A stretch of DNA of 64,000 nucleotides, taken from positions 62,001-126,000 of the IMG/VR virus record IMGVR_UViG_3300044712_001462, one strand, 5' to 3'. A program made the position numbers and the translations under genes. Positions 1 to 9,221 of the stretch are shown here, in pieces. Source of the DNA: a virus. Under the pieces are notes generated by a model. The model ran no database searches, was not told the DNA's origin, and was given only the letters and a program-made list of their open reading frames with translations. Position 1 is the stretch's first letter, and every line of letters begins with the position of its first letter.

Positions 1-470
1 CCTTCCTCGCTATCTGATGTGGAGGCAGGATTCACGATCGCCTGAAAGGTGTACTTCGTGTTGTTGGTAACGTGGCTGTATTTGGAGATCGCGGAGGTGC
101 AGTCCAGGTCGTACAGCCAGTGCATGATATTCACGGAGTACTGCACGTTGCCGCCTGACTTCTGGAAACCGGTGCCGGTGATGTAACCCTCGAAGATGAC
201 GGTTTCTTTGTCAGGCCAGGCGATGTTTGGGCTGTATTCCCCGTAGCCGCGGAAGTACACCTTGCACCGGGTACCCTTTTTGAGCTTCGAGAGCTGGGTA
301 TGGACCTTACTCGACTTATTACCAGCTAGAGCTTCCCGGCCGATCTCCAAAATACAACTAGCCTGTGGGATCTGGTTGAGCGTAAAGACAGCTCCAAAGT
401 GGGCCACTCGGAAGCGAGTCGACTCCACCTCTAACGTCACATCAAGTTCGGAGCTGGCATAGAACGTCAT
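1..470 (-). CDS. Tail/baseplate protein, C-terminus beyond window
   Basis: The frame is open from an ATG at 470 to the window edge, giving about 156 residues with no stop, so the gene is cut by the window. Its ATG overlaps the stop of the upstream gene as ATGA. The visible part is beta-rich (starts MTFYASSEL, later VIFEGYITGTGFQ) and has the feel of the N-terminal barrel of baseplate hub proteins (gp27/gpD type). That is an inference from position after the tape measure and from general character, not from a diagnostic motif. Whether it is a hub, a second tail protein or something else needs the missing C-terminus. Confidence 0.7.
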   Translation of the reverse strand, partial: MTFYASSELDVTLEVESTRFRVAHFGAVFTLNQIPQASCILEIGREALAGNKSSKVHTQLSKLKKGTRCKVYFRGYGEYSPNIAWPDKETVIFEGYITGTGFQKSGGNVQYSVNIMHWLYDLDCTSAISKYSHVTNNTKYTFQAIVNPASTSDSEE

Positions 471-1270
471 AGCAAGTCCGTATGGTAAATAAGCGCCAAC
501 AGTAGGCCACCCAGGCAATACGGTAGCTCTTTACGCTGTTCCCAGAGATTACGGAAGGTGGTAAATGGCTCTGATGATCCAGCCGAAGTACCAGTGAGAA
601 ACAACGTGGTGAACGTCTCAGTGCCCAGTGTTCGGAGCGTAGCCGCTAAAGTTCCCAAGTCGTATTGGGGACGGATCGTGTGCTGAATGTGATAACTAAG
701 ACCGGCTGTGTCGCGCACCTGTACAAATAGACTTGAACCGGGTAATTGAACGGGCTGACTGAGTTGATTGGTAAATGTCAGGTCTACGGTGGTTGTGCGT
801 GCAGGATTTGCGGAGGTTATGTCGAGCTGGCTGGAGCCGTTGATCAGGATCCACCAATCTCGGCGCATATGACCCGTCACGTCAGGAAAATCGGGCCGGT
901 TCTCATCCCAGGTCACAGCGATGTCAGTCAGATCACTGGGGGAGTAACTTCCCATCAGTGTTGCTACAGGTTTGAAGCGCGTACTCGAGAGTGACTCTGT
1001 ACTGGTGAAGTCGTAAGTGATACGGCTATCCAGAGCGGTGATGAAGCTCTCTAGTTCCGTGCGATGGAGCAGTGAGAGGAGCTGTCGGCAGCGGTAGTTC
1101 AGCATCGCCCGATCAGGATTCGCACCAAACAACACCCGGCGGATGTTCTGTAAACCCTGAGGAAGTACTTTGGGCTGATACGTGGCGGGAATGATTTCCT
1201 CGCCCAGTTCTGGGTTCAAGGAAGCAGCTCCCGGGATGTTCATCAACAATGTGCGAGCGTGATTGATCAT
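467..1270 (-). CDS. Tail/baseplate protein of unknown function, 267 aa
   Basis: A complete ORF starting MINHARTLL, joined to both neighbours by ATGA overlaps, so probably translationally coupled to them. I do not recognise a family. The N-terminal third is helical and charged, the middle is beta-rich (around DLTDIAVTWDENRPDF), and the last 15 residues (CLGGLLLALIYHTDLL) are hydrophobic and could be a buried strand/helix or a membrane-interacting tail. Its place between the tape measure and a probable baseplate gene makes a baseplate role likely; this is inference from gene order only. Confidence 0.75.
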   Translation of the reverse strand: MINHARTLLMNIPGAASLNPELGEEIIPATYQPKVLPQGLQNIRRVLFGANPDRAMLNYRCRQLLSLLHRTELESFITALDSRITYDFTSTESLSSTRFKPVATLMGSYSPSDLTDIAVTWDENRPDFPDVTGHMRRDWWILINGSSQLDITSANPARTTTVDLTFTNQLSQPVQLPGSSLFVQVRDTAGLSYHIQHTIRPQYDLGTLAATLRTLGTETFTTLFLTGTSAGSSEPFTTFRNLWEQRKELPYCLGGLLLALIYHTDLL

Positions 1271-1986
1271 GGGGCTACTGTGCGCGTAAGTGTTGTATTG
1301 GGCCCGGTACCATAAGCGGAATAGCCGCTACCCGCTGGAACCGCCACGGTGACATCGGTCGAGGTGATGGCTCCCCCGGAATCTACTGAGACAAGTCCCA
1401 TACTCGGATCTGGTGTGGGAAAATCTCCAATCATCCCTGAGCCTGGAGCCGGTGTTCCGGTTGCCGGAGTGGTGGTACCGGAACCGGCAGCTGGGCTATC
1501 TGCTAAAGATTTCCGTTTCTTCGGGAAGGGAATCAGCGCCAGCTTGTAACTGAATTCCCAAATGCGAGACTTGGGATCCGCGATCTGACAAGTCATTCCC
1601 ACCAGGTACGTCACAAACGTCGAAGCCACACCCAGAGTGATCTTGAGTGGCATGGCCCGATTCGAAGCGCGGTTCTGGTTGTAATACTGCATGACATGCT
1701 CGACACCGATCAACCCGGCTGAGTTGTCGCAGGTACTGTCGAATGCCAAGCCGTTTAGCGAGAACGTGCCTACGCGATCTCCAAACACATACACGTAGAT
1801 GTTGCCACCCATGGTGTGAAGGAATTGAAGATTCGTCTGGGCCGAAAGCATGGCGGAAGTAATGACTGACTTCTGTACCAGGTACCCGTCCCAGTCTTCC
1901 AGACGAATCAGGGTACGAGCTGGAATCGTGGGGTCGGTAAAGGCTGCGATCTGTCCGACCTGACGGCTAAAAAAAGTGATTGCCAT
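1267..1986 (-). CDS. Probable tail/baseplate protein with Pro/Gly/Thr-rich C-terminus, 239 aa
   Basis: The start chosen is the ATG at 1986 (MAITFF), which overlaps the stop of the tape measure gene as TAATG; a start two codons upstream is possible. Residues 1-150 form a compact alpha/beta domain (RTLIRLEDWDGYLVQ; later WEFSYKLALIPFP). The remainder is low-complexity and rich in Pro, Gly, Ser and Thr (AAGSGTTTPATGTPAPGSG), looking like a flexible linker with a short beta tail. Phages often place a small tail-tip or hub-associated protein directly after the tape measure, which fits. No catalytic motif was seen and no family is claimed. Confidence 0.75.
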   Translation of the reverse strand: MAITFFSRQVGQIAAFTDPTIPARTLIRLEDWDGYLVQKSVITSAMLSAQTNLQFLHTMGGNIYVYVFGDRVGTFSLNGLAFDSTCDNSAGLIGVEHVMQYYNQNRASNRAMPLKITLGVASTFVTYLVGMTCQIADPKSRIWEFSYKLALIPFPKKRKSLADSPAAGSGTTTPATGTPAPGSGMIGDFPTPDPSMGLVSVDSGGAITSTDVTVAVPAGSGYSAYGTGPNTTLTRTVAP

Positions 1987-4355
1987 TAACACATCCCTGC
2001 GTTGGGTGGAGATCCTCGGCGACCACCTGAGGTAGTGATCGAGCCGCTATTACCTGTCGCAACGGCCTGACCGTCGATGTTGATCGTGATCGTGCCGGAC
2101 ATCGCGATCGGGCCCACACCGCCGCCTTTTCCAGGCCCCGCGCTGGTTGCAGAAGGATCCAGAGCTTCGCCTTTTCCTTCGTCCGGGTTTAGCTTGTTGA
2201 GCCGCATGATCTCTTTGATCTGATCCGATTGCTCGGAAATAGCCGCTCGCTTGGCCTCCAGCTGCTTCCTCTCCTCGGGTGAAAGCTCGCCGTCTTTCAT
2301 CATCGAGTCGTACATGTCCGACATCTCTTGCAGCTTGGGCAACAGCATCTTGCCGAGCTCTTCGCCACTCTTGAGATTCAATGTGGCAGCAAACGCACGT
2401 CCACCGGCTCCACTGCCTTCAATCCCGCCCTCGTCCTGGAGCTGACGGAACATCCGGCGCAGCACGTGAGGATCGGTTTCGCCAGACAGAGAGGCTTGGA
2501 CCATACTTTGGAGGTTGACGCGCATGCGACTGCGAGTCATGTCGGCGGCAGCTTCTGGACTGGTCTGAGTCAGAGCGTCGATACCAGAGATTCCTCGACG
2601 TCGGCGTATGCTGTAGTCAAACTCGCCGTACATCATTGACGCTTGGCCCCGTAATGCCTGCATCTGCTCTTCTTTATTTCTACCTAGCGTCTCCAAGTAA
2701 GCTCCGCCGCCTGCCGTCTCACCTAGTCTCTCGTACATGGACTGAGCCATGATCCCGTAGCGAGAAGCATCAGAATTACGCTGATCCGCGTTCATACCCT
2801 GCAAGGCAGAACCAGCCGCATCCGCCATGGCGTCGGATACCCGATCATCTCGGCGTCCCAACTTGCCTGTAACACTTCGTCGTGCGGCTATGTTGAAAGC
2901 ACTGCTGCGATCACCGCCGAGATACAGACGACGAAGGTCTTCCCGCTGACCTGTGTGCATAATTGTGTCAGCGATACCGTTGCGATGAATAAACTCAGAG
3001 TTCATGTCTCGCTGGCGCAGCATCGAGTTCACTTCACCAGCCGACATCGAGGAGCTGCTTTGCATCATGGCCGAGAAGCTACCGTTGTCCATGGTGCGAA
3101 GACTGTCATCGACTACACCGTTCTTGATCTTCTCGACCATCTTGGCGGCAGCAGAGCCCTCTTTGATGACTCCCAGCTCAGCCAGCCGCATCAAAGTTCC
3201 AGCTCGGTTCGCCATATCTGACGAGGCAGCACCTGTGAAGCGTTGCTGAGCAATCCGGCCTTGTTGTTCGATCGAGGACAGACCCCAAGCCGGAGTCGCC
3301 ATGGCTCCGCGGTCGGTCAGGAATTCACGCATAGCTAGACCAGCCATCGTGATATCTGGCATATACGCAGAGTTGAGACCTCGGCGCTGAGCCAGTTCCC
3401 CAGAATACTGGGCCATGTAGGTGAGACCCTCGAGTCCCACATTCGCATTCTGGGCATAGTTCGCCATATTGCGAACGGTCATCATGGCTCTGCCGCCGCC
3501 GATCTGTTGCAGCGAGTTACCCGTAAGCTGTTCGAGTTGGGCAAAGAGCTGAGGGATGGGGGCAGTAGGATCGCCGAAGAGCTCTCGGACGGCGGCAATG
3601 GCTCCTGAGTACTCCTTTACCTGTTGGGACATCTTGTTCGCGATGTTGCCGCGTACAGTCCGCTGGACAACTGGATCAGTGCTGAGTCGGCTCCGATCCT
3701 CGCTACTCATTCCCGTCATACCGTCGCTGCTGAGACCGCCCCGTCGCTGAAGTTCACCCAGTAGCTCTCCGACATCGTTGGTGGAGAGTCCGCTGGTGTT
3801 CTTGAGATTGTTGGCCCCGCCAAACAGATTGTTGAAGATCTGTTGGCTGATACCCTGACCGCTTTCCCAGGAATAGCCTTTGTTACCCGTAATTGGATCG
3901 GCTGCGGCTCGCGTAGCGTTCATGAGACCAGAAGTTAATCGTGACTGCGTGCGACCACCGGTAACAATATCTAAGTCTCTGGCGGCAGTAATGTCGAAGG
4001 GAGCATTTGCTATGGCGGTATTCACCGCCTTATTAAACGTTGCCGTCAGCTCGGGGTTGTTAGCAAACCCCAACATTGAAGCTGCGCCCTGAGCTAGTCG
4101 CGTGTAGGTTGCAGAATCTGCCGCGGCGCTGCGAGCTATCGCTTCGCTGTAACGATTCTGATATTCGTTACGCTGCAGCATGTTGTAGAGATCGCCCCCG
4201 TAGTTGAAACCCATGGGAGTGTAACCCATGTGTCGCTGCATGTAGTCGCCTACCTGCGGGCCGATCAGGTTGAGCAATGGTCCACCGGGCATCCCGGCAA
4301 AAGGTTGCTCGCGAGTGAAGGGTTGGTAATACGGATTCAGCGTTTCGCCTGCCAT
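1986..4355 (-). CDS. Probable tape measure protein, 789 aa
   Basis: A long, mainly helical protein with many Ala, Gly, Met and Arg residues and no enzyme motif. It lies directly after the two overlapping tail chaperone frames, the usual position of the tape measure gene. The C-terminus ends in a short beta-rich segment (MSGTITINIDGQAVATG), a type of ending common in tape measure proteins. If the helical part sets tail length at about 1.5 angstrom per residue, a tail of about 110 nm is expected. The assignment rests on size, composition and gene order. A peptidoglycan hydrolase domain, found in some tape measures, was not seen. Confidence 0.7.
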   Translation of the reverse strand: MAGETLNPYYQPFTREQPFAGMPGGPLLNLIGPQVGDYMQRHMGYTPMGFNYGGDLYNMLQRNEYQNRYSEAIARSAAADSATYTRLAQGAASMLGFANNPELTATFNKAVNTAIANAPFDITAARDLDIVTGGRTQSRLTSGLMNATRAAADPITGNKGYSWESGQGISQQIFNNLFGGANNLKNTSGLSTNDVGELLGELQRRGGLSSDGMTGMSSEDRSRLSTDPVVQRTVRGNIANKMSQQVKEYSGAIAAVRELFGDPTAPIPQLFAQLEQLTGNSLQQIGGGRAMMTVRNMANYAQNANVGLEGLTYMAQYSGELAQRRGLNSAYMPDITMAGLAMREFLTDRGAMATPAWGLSSIEQQGRIAQQRFTGAASSDMANRAGTLMRLAELGVIKEGSAAAKMVEKIKNGVVDDSLRTMDNGSFSAMMQSSSSMSAGEVNSMLRQRDMNSEFIHRNGIADTIMHTGQREDLRRLYLGGDRSSAFNIAARRSVTGKLGRRDDRVSDAMADAAGSALQGMNADQRNSDASRYGIMAQSMYERLGETAGGGAYLETLGRNKEEQMQALRGQASMMYGEFDYSIRRRRGISGIDALTQTSPEAAADMTRSRMRVNLQSMVQASLSGETDPHVLRRMFRQLQDEGGIEGSGAGGRAFAATLNLKSGEELGKMLLPKLQEMSDMYDSMMKDGELSPEERKQLEAKRAAISEQSDQIKEIMRLNKLNPDEGKGEALDPSATSAGPGKGGGVGPIAMSGTITINIDGQAVATGNSGSITTSGGRRGSPPNAGMC

Positions 4356-4357
4356 AG

Positions 4358-4819
4358 TTAAGCCTTCCTGGCTTTCTTATCCGCCTGCCTGGCTAACAGT
4401 CGTTGCATCTTCAGCTGTTCCACCACCGCATCAATCTTCTCAGCAACTTCGGGTTTCGTGGGATCCCCGTAAGCATTCATCCAGGCTTGTCGTGCCTTCT
4501 CCGCAACTGTCAAGGATTGCTTGTCGGTTGTCTCGGTGTTACCCAGTAACAACGCGAACAACATATCGAGGATCTTGTTGGCCTGTTCGCGGTTGTAATC
4601 CAGCGCAGACTGGTCATTGCAGTGTGGAGACTGCATGAACGCGAGGTGCTTATCGAGTCGACATTTCAAGAACTCGATCGACCATTCATCTTCAGCGGCT
4701 TCCAGCAGAAGATTGAGACGCAGATACCACATTGGGTCCCAGGGATCTGCTTGTGTAAAGTCAATCTGCCCACCGGCCGCGGCTCGGACCCAGAGCCTGG
4801 AGCGCCGGTGGTTTACCAA
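4358..4819 (-). CDS. Tail assembly chaperone, downstream (-1) frame
   Basis: This 153-codon frame has no ATG near its 5' end: its first possible initiator is the TTG at 4819, which lies inside a run of five T residues at the end of the preceding gene. Relative to that gene it is in the -1 frame and overlaps its last codons by 7 bases. This is the classic layout of the tail chaperone pair (G and G-T in lambda), where a small share of ribosomes slips and makes a fusion. The protein is charged and helical (AEKIDAVVEQLKMQRLLARQ) and lies directly before the tape measure gene, as expected. It may therefore not exist as a free protein; reinitiation at TTG is the alternative. Confidence 0.6.
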   Translation of the reverse strand: MVNHRRSRLWVRAAAGGQIDFTQADPWDPMWYLRLNLLLEAAEDEWSIEFLKCRLDKHLAFMQSPHCNDQSALDYNREQANKILDMLFALLLGNTETTDKQSLTVAEKARQAWMNAYGDPTKPEVAEKIDAVVEQLKMQRLLARQADKKARKA

Positions 4820-4824
4820 AAATC
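4813..4824 (-). promoter_or_regulatory. Candidate -1 frameshift site
   Basis: On the coding strand the upstream gene ends GAT TTT TGG TAA. A -1 slip on the T-run yields TTT TTG GTA AAC and enters the 153-codon frame. The P-site Phe codon re-pairs perfectly; the A-site Trp codon does not, so efficiency cannot be guessed. The stop codon directly after the slip site is a common helper of slippage. I saw no obvious strong pseudoknot by eye. Confidence 0.5.
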
Positions 4825-5877
4825 CGGATTACTCGCGTTATCTTCCAGCCTGCGCACTAGCTGATTGAATCGGAATACATTACCCAGAATCGTGCGGTGC
4901 ATTGTTTCTGTGTTGCAGACATGCTTTTGGAATGCCTGCCAGATTGCTCGGAGTGCGGTGTGCCCAGGGAGGATGTCTTGTTTAACAAATTCTGACCACT
5001 CTGCCAGCGTTTTAGGCATCCGGAGAGCGCGTCCGTTGAACGTCACGTCGGTTACCTGCAAAGCAGAGCGATAACGAGTAATCAGTTCCAGGGCGTCTAC
5101 GTTCTCGTATTCCTTCTCCCCCGAGTCAATCATGCGCTGTTGAAAGCACATATCGAGTTCCGACGGTGTTAGTGTGCGCACACCTATCACCAACTTGTCG
5201 CCAAACAACTTGAGGGTTTTGACAAAGGGCGTACCCCCCAGCAGCGATTGCAGGAAGAGATCCTTGTCGGTCTGGGTAATGGGCATCACGTCTTTGTTGC
5301 TGCAGTCCCATCCACAGTTCGGACAGATCCCGGCTGCCTCTTGAACAGGCGGAGTTGATGGCTGTGCTTTGGCTTGTCCGGAGTCGTACTGAGTCTGCTT
5401 GAGATCGTTGACCAGTTCCACCGTCTCGGGGCCTGTCATAGCCTGACGGATGGCTTCGTTCACTCCTGAGCCTGCGGAAGGCACCATCGAGTCAACCAGG
5501 TTCTGACTTGCTTGATGTTCGGCCTGAGAGACAGCCAGAGCCGCATGCACGATGTCCCGATAACGAGCCTGCTCAGAAGCAGGGAGCTGAGTAATGTCCT
5601 GCTCTACAGGCATCTGCAGCTTCGGAGTATTCAAAGCCGCGGGAGGAGCCATTTGAGTCGTGTCTGTGGCACCGGCCTTAGCCTGACGAATAATCTCTCC
5701 GAGGTTCTCGGGAACCGGTTGTCCCTCTTGCCAGCCGTACTCTTCTAGGATCGCCCGTTCACCAGGGGTGGTACTCTTAAGGATCATCGGTTTACCGACA
5801 GGCAGAGGTGGCTGACCAGTCAAACCTGGGGCAACGGTAGCGGGACGCGGCATGGAAAACGGATTATCAGCAGACAT
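4813..5877 (-). CDS. Tail assembly chaperone-like protein, upstream frame, 354 aa
   Basis: The N-terminal half is Pro/Gln/Ala-rich and probably disordered. At about residues 185-195 there is a CPNCGWDC knuckle, then a folded region with the pattern FVKTLKLFGDKLVIGVRTL typical of tail chaperone-like proteins that describe a substrate-binding beta strand, and a helical end. It finishes DNASNPDFW followed by TAA, with the T-run slippery site covering the last two codons. Position between the tube/spike genes and the tape measure fits a chaperone that coats the tape measure during tail assembly. The family assignment is inferred from layout; the cysteine knuckle and the long N-terminus are unusual for the shorter classical versions. 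Confidence 0.6.
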   Translation of the reverse strand: MSADNPFSMPRPATVAPGLTGQPPLPVGKPMILKSTTPGERAILEEYGWQEGQPVPENLGEIIRQAKAGATDTTQMAPPAALNTPKLQMPVEQDITQLPASEQARYRDIVHAALAVSQAEHQASQNLVDSMVPSAGSGVNEAIRQAMTGPETVELVNDLKQTQYDSGQAKAQPSTPPVQEAAGICPNCGWDCSNKDVMPITQTDKDLFLQSLLGGTPFVKTLKLFGDKLVIGVRTLTPSELDMCFQQRMIDSGEKEYENVDALELITRYRSALQVTDVTFNGRALRMPKTLAEWSEFVKQDILPGHTALRAIWQAFQKHVCNTETMHRTILGNVFRFNQLVRRLEDNASNPDFW

Positions 5878-5878
5878 A

Positions 5879-8596
5879 CTAACTCTCGATCACGCGGTAA
5901 GTTTTCTGGGGAACACTCGCCACGAATGTTCCTAAATCCCCTGACTCATAGGCATCCTCAGAACGATCGCGTGAGTAACCGTTCTTAATGTCGTACAGTG
6001 TGTGACTATCTGGCGGTAAGCGCAACAGCGTTTCACGATCCGTCCAGTTCTCGTACCCGGGCCACGGCATTTGTTCCACGCCCTGGTAGACGACAACTGA
6101 CTCATCCCAGATTTCAGTGCCGGATGAGTCGACTTCGGCCAGCATCTGCCAATGCGTTTGTGGTAGCACAAAGGCAGTTGTGCCATACTCGTCTTCGGTG
6201 CGGAGGCTGAAGGAGATCGCTTGCTGGATTTCAGGGGAGCCGATCTTGTCGTCCGCGTAGAAAGCCTTGGAGATCGACTTCTCATACCCAGATTTCGCTT
6301 CAGTAAGATCTTTAGCCGCCGGAGCAGTCACCTCGGAAGCCAGAATACCTCGCTGTCGGCTAATATCCAGAATCCGGTTTACCTCGCCTCCAATGGCCGA
6401 GTAGTAGTGACCGGTTACGGCGTAGACGTTGTTCATAAACGCAGCGCCAGCAGCTCCGCGGACATCTCCAGCTACATCCAGTCGTCCACCTACTCGAAGA
6501 CCACCAATACCCGAGGTGTTGGCAGTAAAAGCCGTAGGCATACCAAACGAGTCGACGGCTTCAGAAGCCAAATAACGGAAGTAAGAGGCGGCCGTAGCCC
6601 GGATGTTGGATCGGCCTTGGTCGGCATCAAGCACGATATCCCCAGAACCGACACCGCCCTCAGCACTACCTGTACGGATATAGGCCCCCTGAGACATCGT
6701 GCTGATACTGGAGCCGGGAGCCTTGAGCGTGATACCGGTGCCAGAGATTTGTTCCCCACCTTCTGCCGGGTAATTGTGCTCAGTGCTTTGAGACCGGTTT
6801 TCCAGAAGCATGCCGCCTATGCCGGAGTTTCCGGAGAGCATCTGGAGGTTGCGCTCAGCTTTTACCCGCACATCATGATCGCTGGCTGTTACGTCTACCG
6901 AGTTCTTAGCCCGAATGACGGCATCTCTACCGGCTAACGTGACAGTACTCTTACCGCTCTGGCAGATAATGTTCCCCGGGCAGGAGATCTGGATGTTGCC
7001 GCCCGCCATCCGGATTTCTTCTCCAGATCCACCCTGAATCACAACGTTTCCGTACTCGTCTAGCGTGATGTGGCTAAGGACTTCTAGGTAACGTACGTCG
7101 CCGTATCTCTTGTCTACCCAACGAGTTGTAACTTCTGGCTGGCCCCACGGAGCGGGAGGTAACCACGTTTTATCTTTGAGCTCGCTGAAGGGTGGAATAG
7201 CCTGAGCAATCGGCTTAAGCTCGCTTTCCTGCTTAAGCTCAAAGTCAGCTGCACGGTGGTAATGAAAAGCGTGGAGGGCCTTCCAGTTGTGGCTATAAGC
7301 GTGGAGGTCCAATACCGCGGCAGCATTCAATAAGTGCGGTTGCTCATCGTCTGTGGTGAGGTCGCCAACCTTATGTTCGTCGCCGTCACTGTACTCGCCA
7401 GAAAATTTGTAGTTTTTGTTTGCGACAGAATCGGCTTCGTTGTCGTAGTCTTCTTGTAGGCGAAGACGTTTGGGAATGGGTATGAGCGTGCGCTTAGACA
7501 GCGAGACTTGTTTGGCGCTGGCTAGAGAGTAGGTTCCATCCAGAGCGATATGCTCCCGGAAGACCCCGATTGGCGTTTCGGTGGAGGAGTAGGTGTTGAG
7601 GGGTTCGTTTTCGTTGGTGGCTGGAGGGATCGACATCTGACGGATGTGACCCTGACCTAGATACCCGCCATACTCCTCGTAGCGATAGAACGGAGTCTGG
7701 TCGTCTTCTTTAGGCTCCAGTGTGCCGTAAGGCTTGTTGAACAAGACGTCTTTAGCGTCTGTGAGCTTATGTAACCCAACGTCTCGAGCAAAACCGCCGT
7801 GAGCCTCCCAGAAGTAAGTCACCTCTCCGTAGTAGCAAGTCAGCTCGCCCTCGTCAGCTCGCCTCTGCTCTACATGCTGGAGCGACCAGATATCTAGGTT
7901 CTGACCTACGATACGCAGAGATTGGTCGGGGTAGTAGCCAAAGATACCGCAGGACTCATCGATTCGCAGGAAGAAGTGCAGAGGATCGATATGGAGCCCG
8001 CCGCCTAAGAGGTTCATGACGCCATAGTCGAAAGACAGCTGATCACTGGGTCGGTGATCCGAGAAGTCTTTGACCGGGCAGGCTTTGAAGCGGCGGAGGA
8101 GATCTCGGTAATAGGTCTGGCGACGGAAACCCACATTACTTCCCTGGAAGATCCAGTCCGCGAAGTTGTAGTTCCCATCTTTGAGGGTCGAGGGCAGCAC
8201 ACCCATGATGAACCCGTGGGGCGACTTAGTAGGCTGAAAGACAGCCACCGTCGAACCTGCCGGGAGCATACTGGTATCGCGAGTCCCAAAGAGATGGCCT
8301 GAACCGGCTCCCAGTAAACGGGTGCAGGTCAGGACTTCACCGGTATCCATGGCCACGAGATAGCAGTCGAAGTAGGGGACTGCGTACTGGATCCGGCCTT
8401 GGCGCACGAGGCCCACGTCAGAATGCTGTTGATCGTGGGTGGCTTGAGAGAGGTGAGGGTTGCGGGCGGTCTCGAGTGCGTTAGTTAAGCCGCCTGGAAA
8501 CTGTTGGAGCCAGCTGTCCACCTCCAAGGCGAGCGTATCGAGATTGACGTGTTTACTAAATCCTAGCGGATCGAGTGCCCAGATCGGCGTAGACAT
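5879..8596 (-). CDS. Baseplate hub/spike protein with VgrG-like beta-helix, 905 aa
   Basis: The first 250 residues contain an OB-like region (VGLVRQGRIQYAVPYFDCYL and STVAVFQPTKSPHGFIMGVL) of the kind found in spike proteins of the gp5/VgrG class. From about residue 510 the chain shows the regular beta-helix pattern of a spike shaft (GSGEEIRMAGGNIQISCPG, then IICQSGKSTVTLAGRDAVIRAK, SVDVTASDHDVRVKAERNLQM). A further 300 residues follow. In the family this protein forms the membrane-piercing needle or its collar. No lysozyme domain is visible. Gene order is slightly unusual: it lies between the tube and the tail chaperones rather than after the tape measure. Confidence 0.75.
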   Translation of the reverse strand: MSTPIWALDPLGFSKHVNLDTLALEVDSWLQQFPGGLTNALETARNPHLSQATHDQQHSDVGLVRQGRIQYAVPYFDCYLVAMDTGEVLTCTRLLGAGSGHLFGTRDTSMLPAGSTVAVFQPTKSPHGFIMGVLPSTLKDGNYNFADWIFQGSNVGFRRQTYYRDLLRRFKACPVKDFSDHRPSDQLSFDYGVMNLLGGGLHIDPLHFFLRIDESCGIFGYYPDQSLRIVGQNLDIWSLQHVEQRRADEGELTCYYGEVTYFWEAHGGFARDVGLHKLTDAKDVLFNKPYGTLEPKEDDQTPFYRYEEYGGYLGQGHIRQMSIPPATNENEPLNTYSSTETPIGVFREHIALDGTYSLASAKQVSLSKRTLIPIPKRLRLQEDYDNEADSVANKNYKFSGEYSDGDEHKVGDLTTDDEQPHLLNAAAVLDLHAYSHNWKALHAFHYHRAADFELKQESELKPIAQAIPPFSELKDKTWLPPAPWGQPEVTTRWVDKRYGDVRYLEVLSHITLDEYGNVVIQGGSGEEIRMAGGNIQISCPGNIICQSGKSTVTLAGRDAVIRAKNSVDVTASDHDVRVKAERNLQMLSGNSGIGGMLLENRSQSTEHNYPAEGGEQISGTGITLKAPGSSISTMSQGAYIRTGSAEGGVGSGDIVLDADQGRSNIRATAASYFRYLASEAVDSFGMPTAFTANTSGIGGLRVGGRLDVAGDVRGAAGAAFMNNVYAVTGHYYSAIGGEVNRILDISRQRGILASEVTAPAAKDLTEAKSGYEKSISKAFYADDKIGSPEIQQAISFSLRTEDEYGTTAFVLPQTHWQMLAEVDSSGTEIWDESVVVYQGVEQMPWPGYENWTDRETLLRLPPDSHTLYDIKNGYSRDRSEDAYESGDLGTFVASVPQKTYRVIES

Positions 8597-8629
8597 TTTG
8601 TACCCTCACATGGGCCTAAAGCCCCAGTC

Positions 8630-8655
8630 GGGCCCTCAGTCGTCCCTGAGAGCCC
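8630..8655 (-). terminator. Hairpin after tail tube gene, no U-tract
   Basis: GGGCTCTCAG and CTGAGGGCCC on the coding strand form a ten-pair stem (one G-T wobble) with a six-base loop in the 85-base gap between the tube and spike genes. No T-run follows, so it is not a classical factor-independent terminator. It may lower read-through from the highly needed tube gene or protect the 3' end of its mRNA. Confidence 0.5.
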
Positions 8656-8685
8656 AACCGAAGAACTAACACAGGGCACGCTGCT

Positions 8686-9162
8686 TTAGTTGTAAACAAA
8701 GCTGCTGAACATCATTTGCAGCTGCTCGTTGATGAGCATGTCCGCGGCACCCACACTGATTCCAATGTTGGTGATCACGACAAAATGCGCCGTGTATGAA
8801 GCTCGCGCGAAGTTCACCGTGTCTACGTCACAACCCGTAGCCACACTGAAGTGCAGCGTATTAGTTCGAGCGTAGCAGATATCGCCGTAAGTCTGATAGA
8901 ACTCTTTCGCGATCTTCTTGGGTCCGACGACTCGAGCAACGTTGGCACCGCCTGATGTGCGGCCACCTACGTAATAGATACTTGGCGAACTCACTTCGAA
9001 CAGGCGCGTGACCTGTTGGTTATAGTTCGCCGACATGTTCTGAATCAGCAATCCGGCGTCTGAGCCCATGCCGCCGCTCAGCGCAGGAAACGTGATCTTG
9101 GCTTGATCAGCCGCAAACGTACCACCGAAGCTGTCAGTGGTACGATTAAAAATGTCCGCCAT
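8686..9162 (-). CDS. Tail tube protein, 158 aa
   Basis: A compact beta-rich protein directly downstream of the sheath gene, the standard order in contractile-tailed phages. The segments VTRLFEVSSPSIYYVGGRTS and ARVVGPKKIAKEFYQTYGD resemble tube proteins of large myoviruses, in which the protein polymerises as hexameric rings to form the inner DNA conduit. A clear Shine-Dalgarno element (GGAGA) lies about nine bases before the ATG. The size matches the roughly 160-residue tube proteins of this class. The hairpin that follows and its isolated position suggest separate dosage control. Confidence 0.85.
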   Translation of the reverse strand: MADIFNRTTDSFGGTFAADQAKITFPALSGGMGSDAGLLIQNMSANYNQQVTRLFEVSSPSIYYVGGRTSGGANVARVVGPKKIAKEFYQTYGDICYARTNTLHFSVATGCDVDTVNFARASYTAHFVVITNIGISVGAADMLINEQLQMMFSSFVYN

Positions 9163-9221
9163 TTATCGAATCTCCGTGTATGGATACCTGTCCGTGGATC
9201 CAACTTTGCCGAAACCGGCGC

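Noticed and set aside
6221-6937. 238-codon plus-strand frame opposite the spike gene
   Set aside because: Antisense to the beta-helix coding region with its regular codon pattern; no plus-strand gene is supported anywhere in the window.
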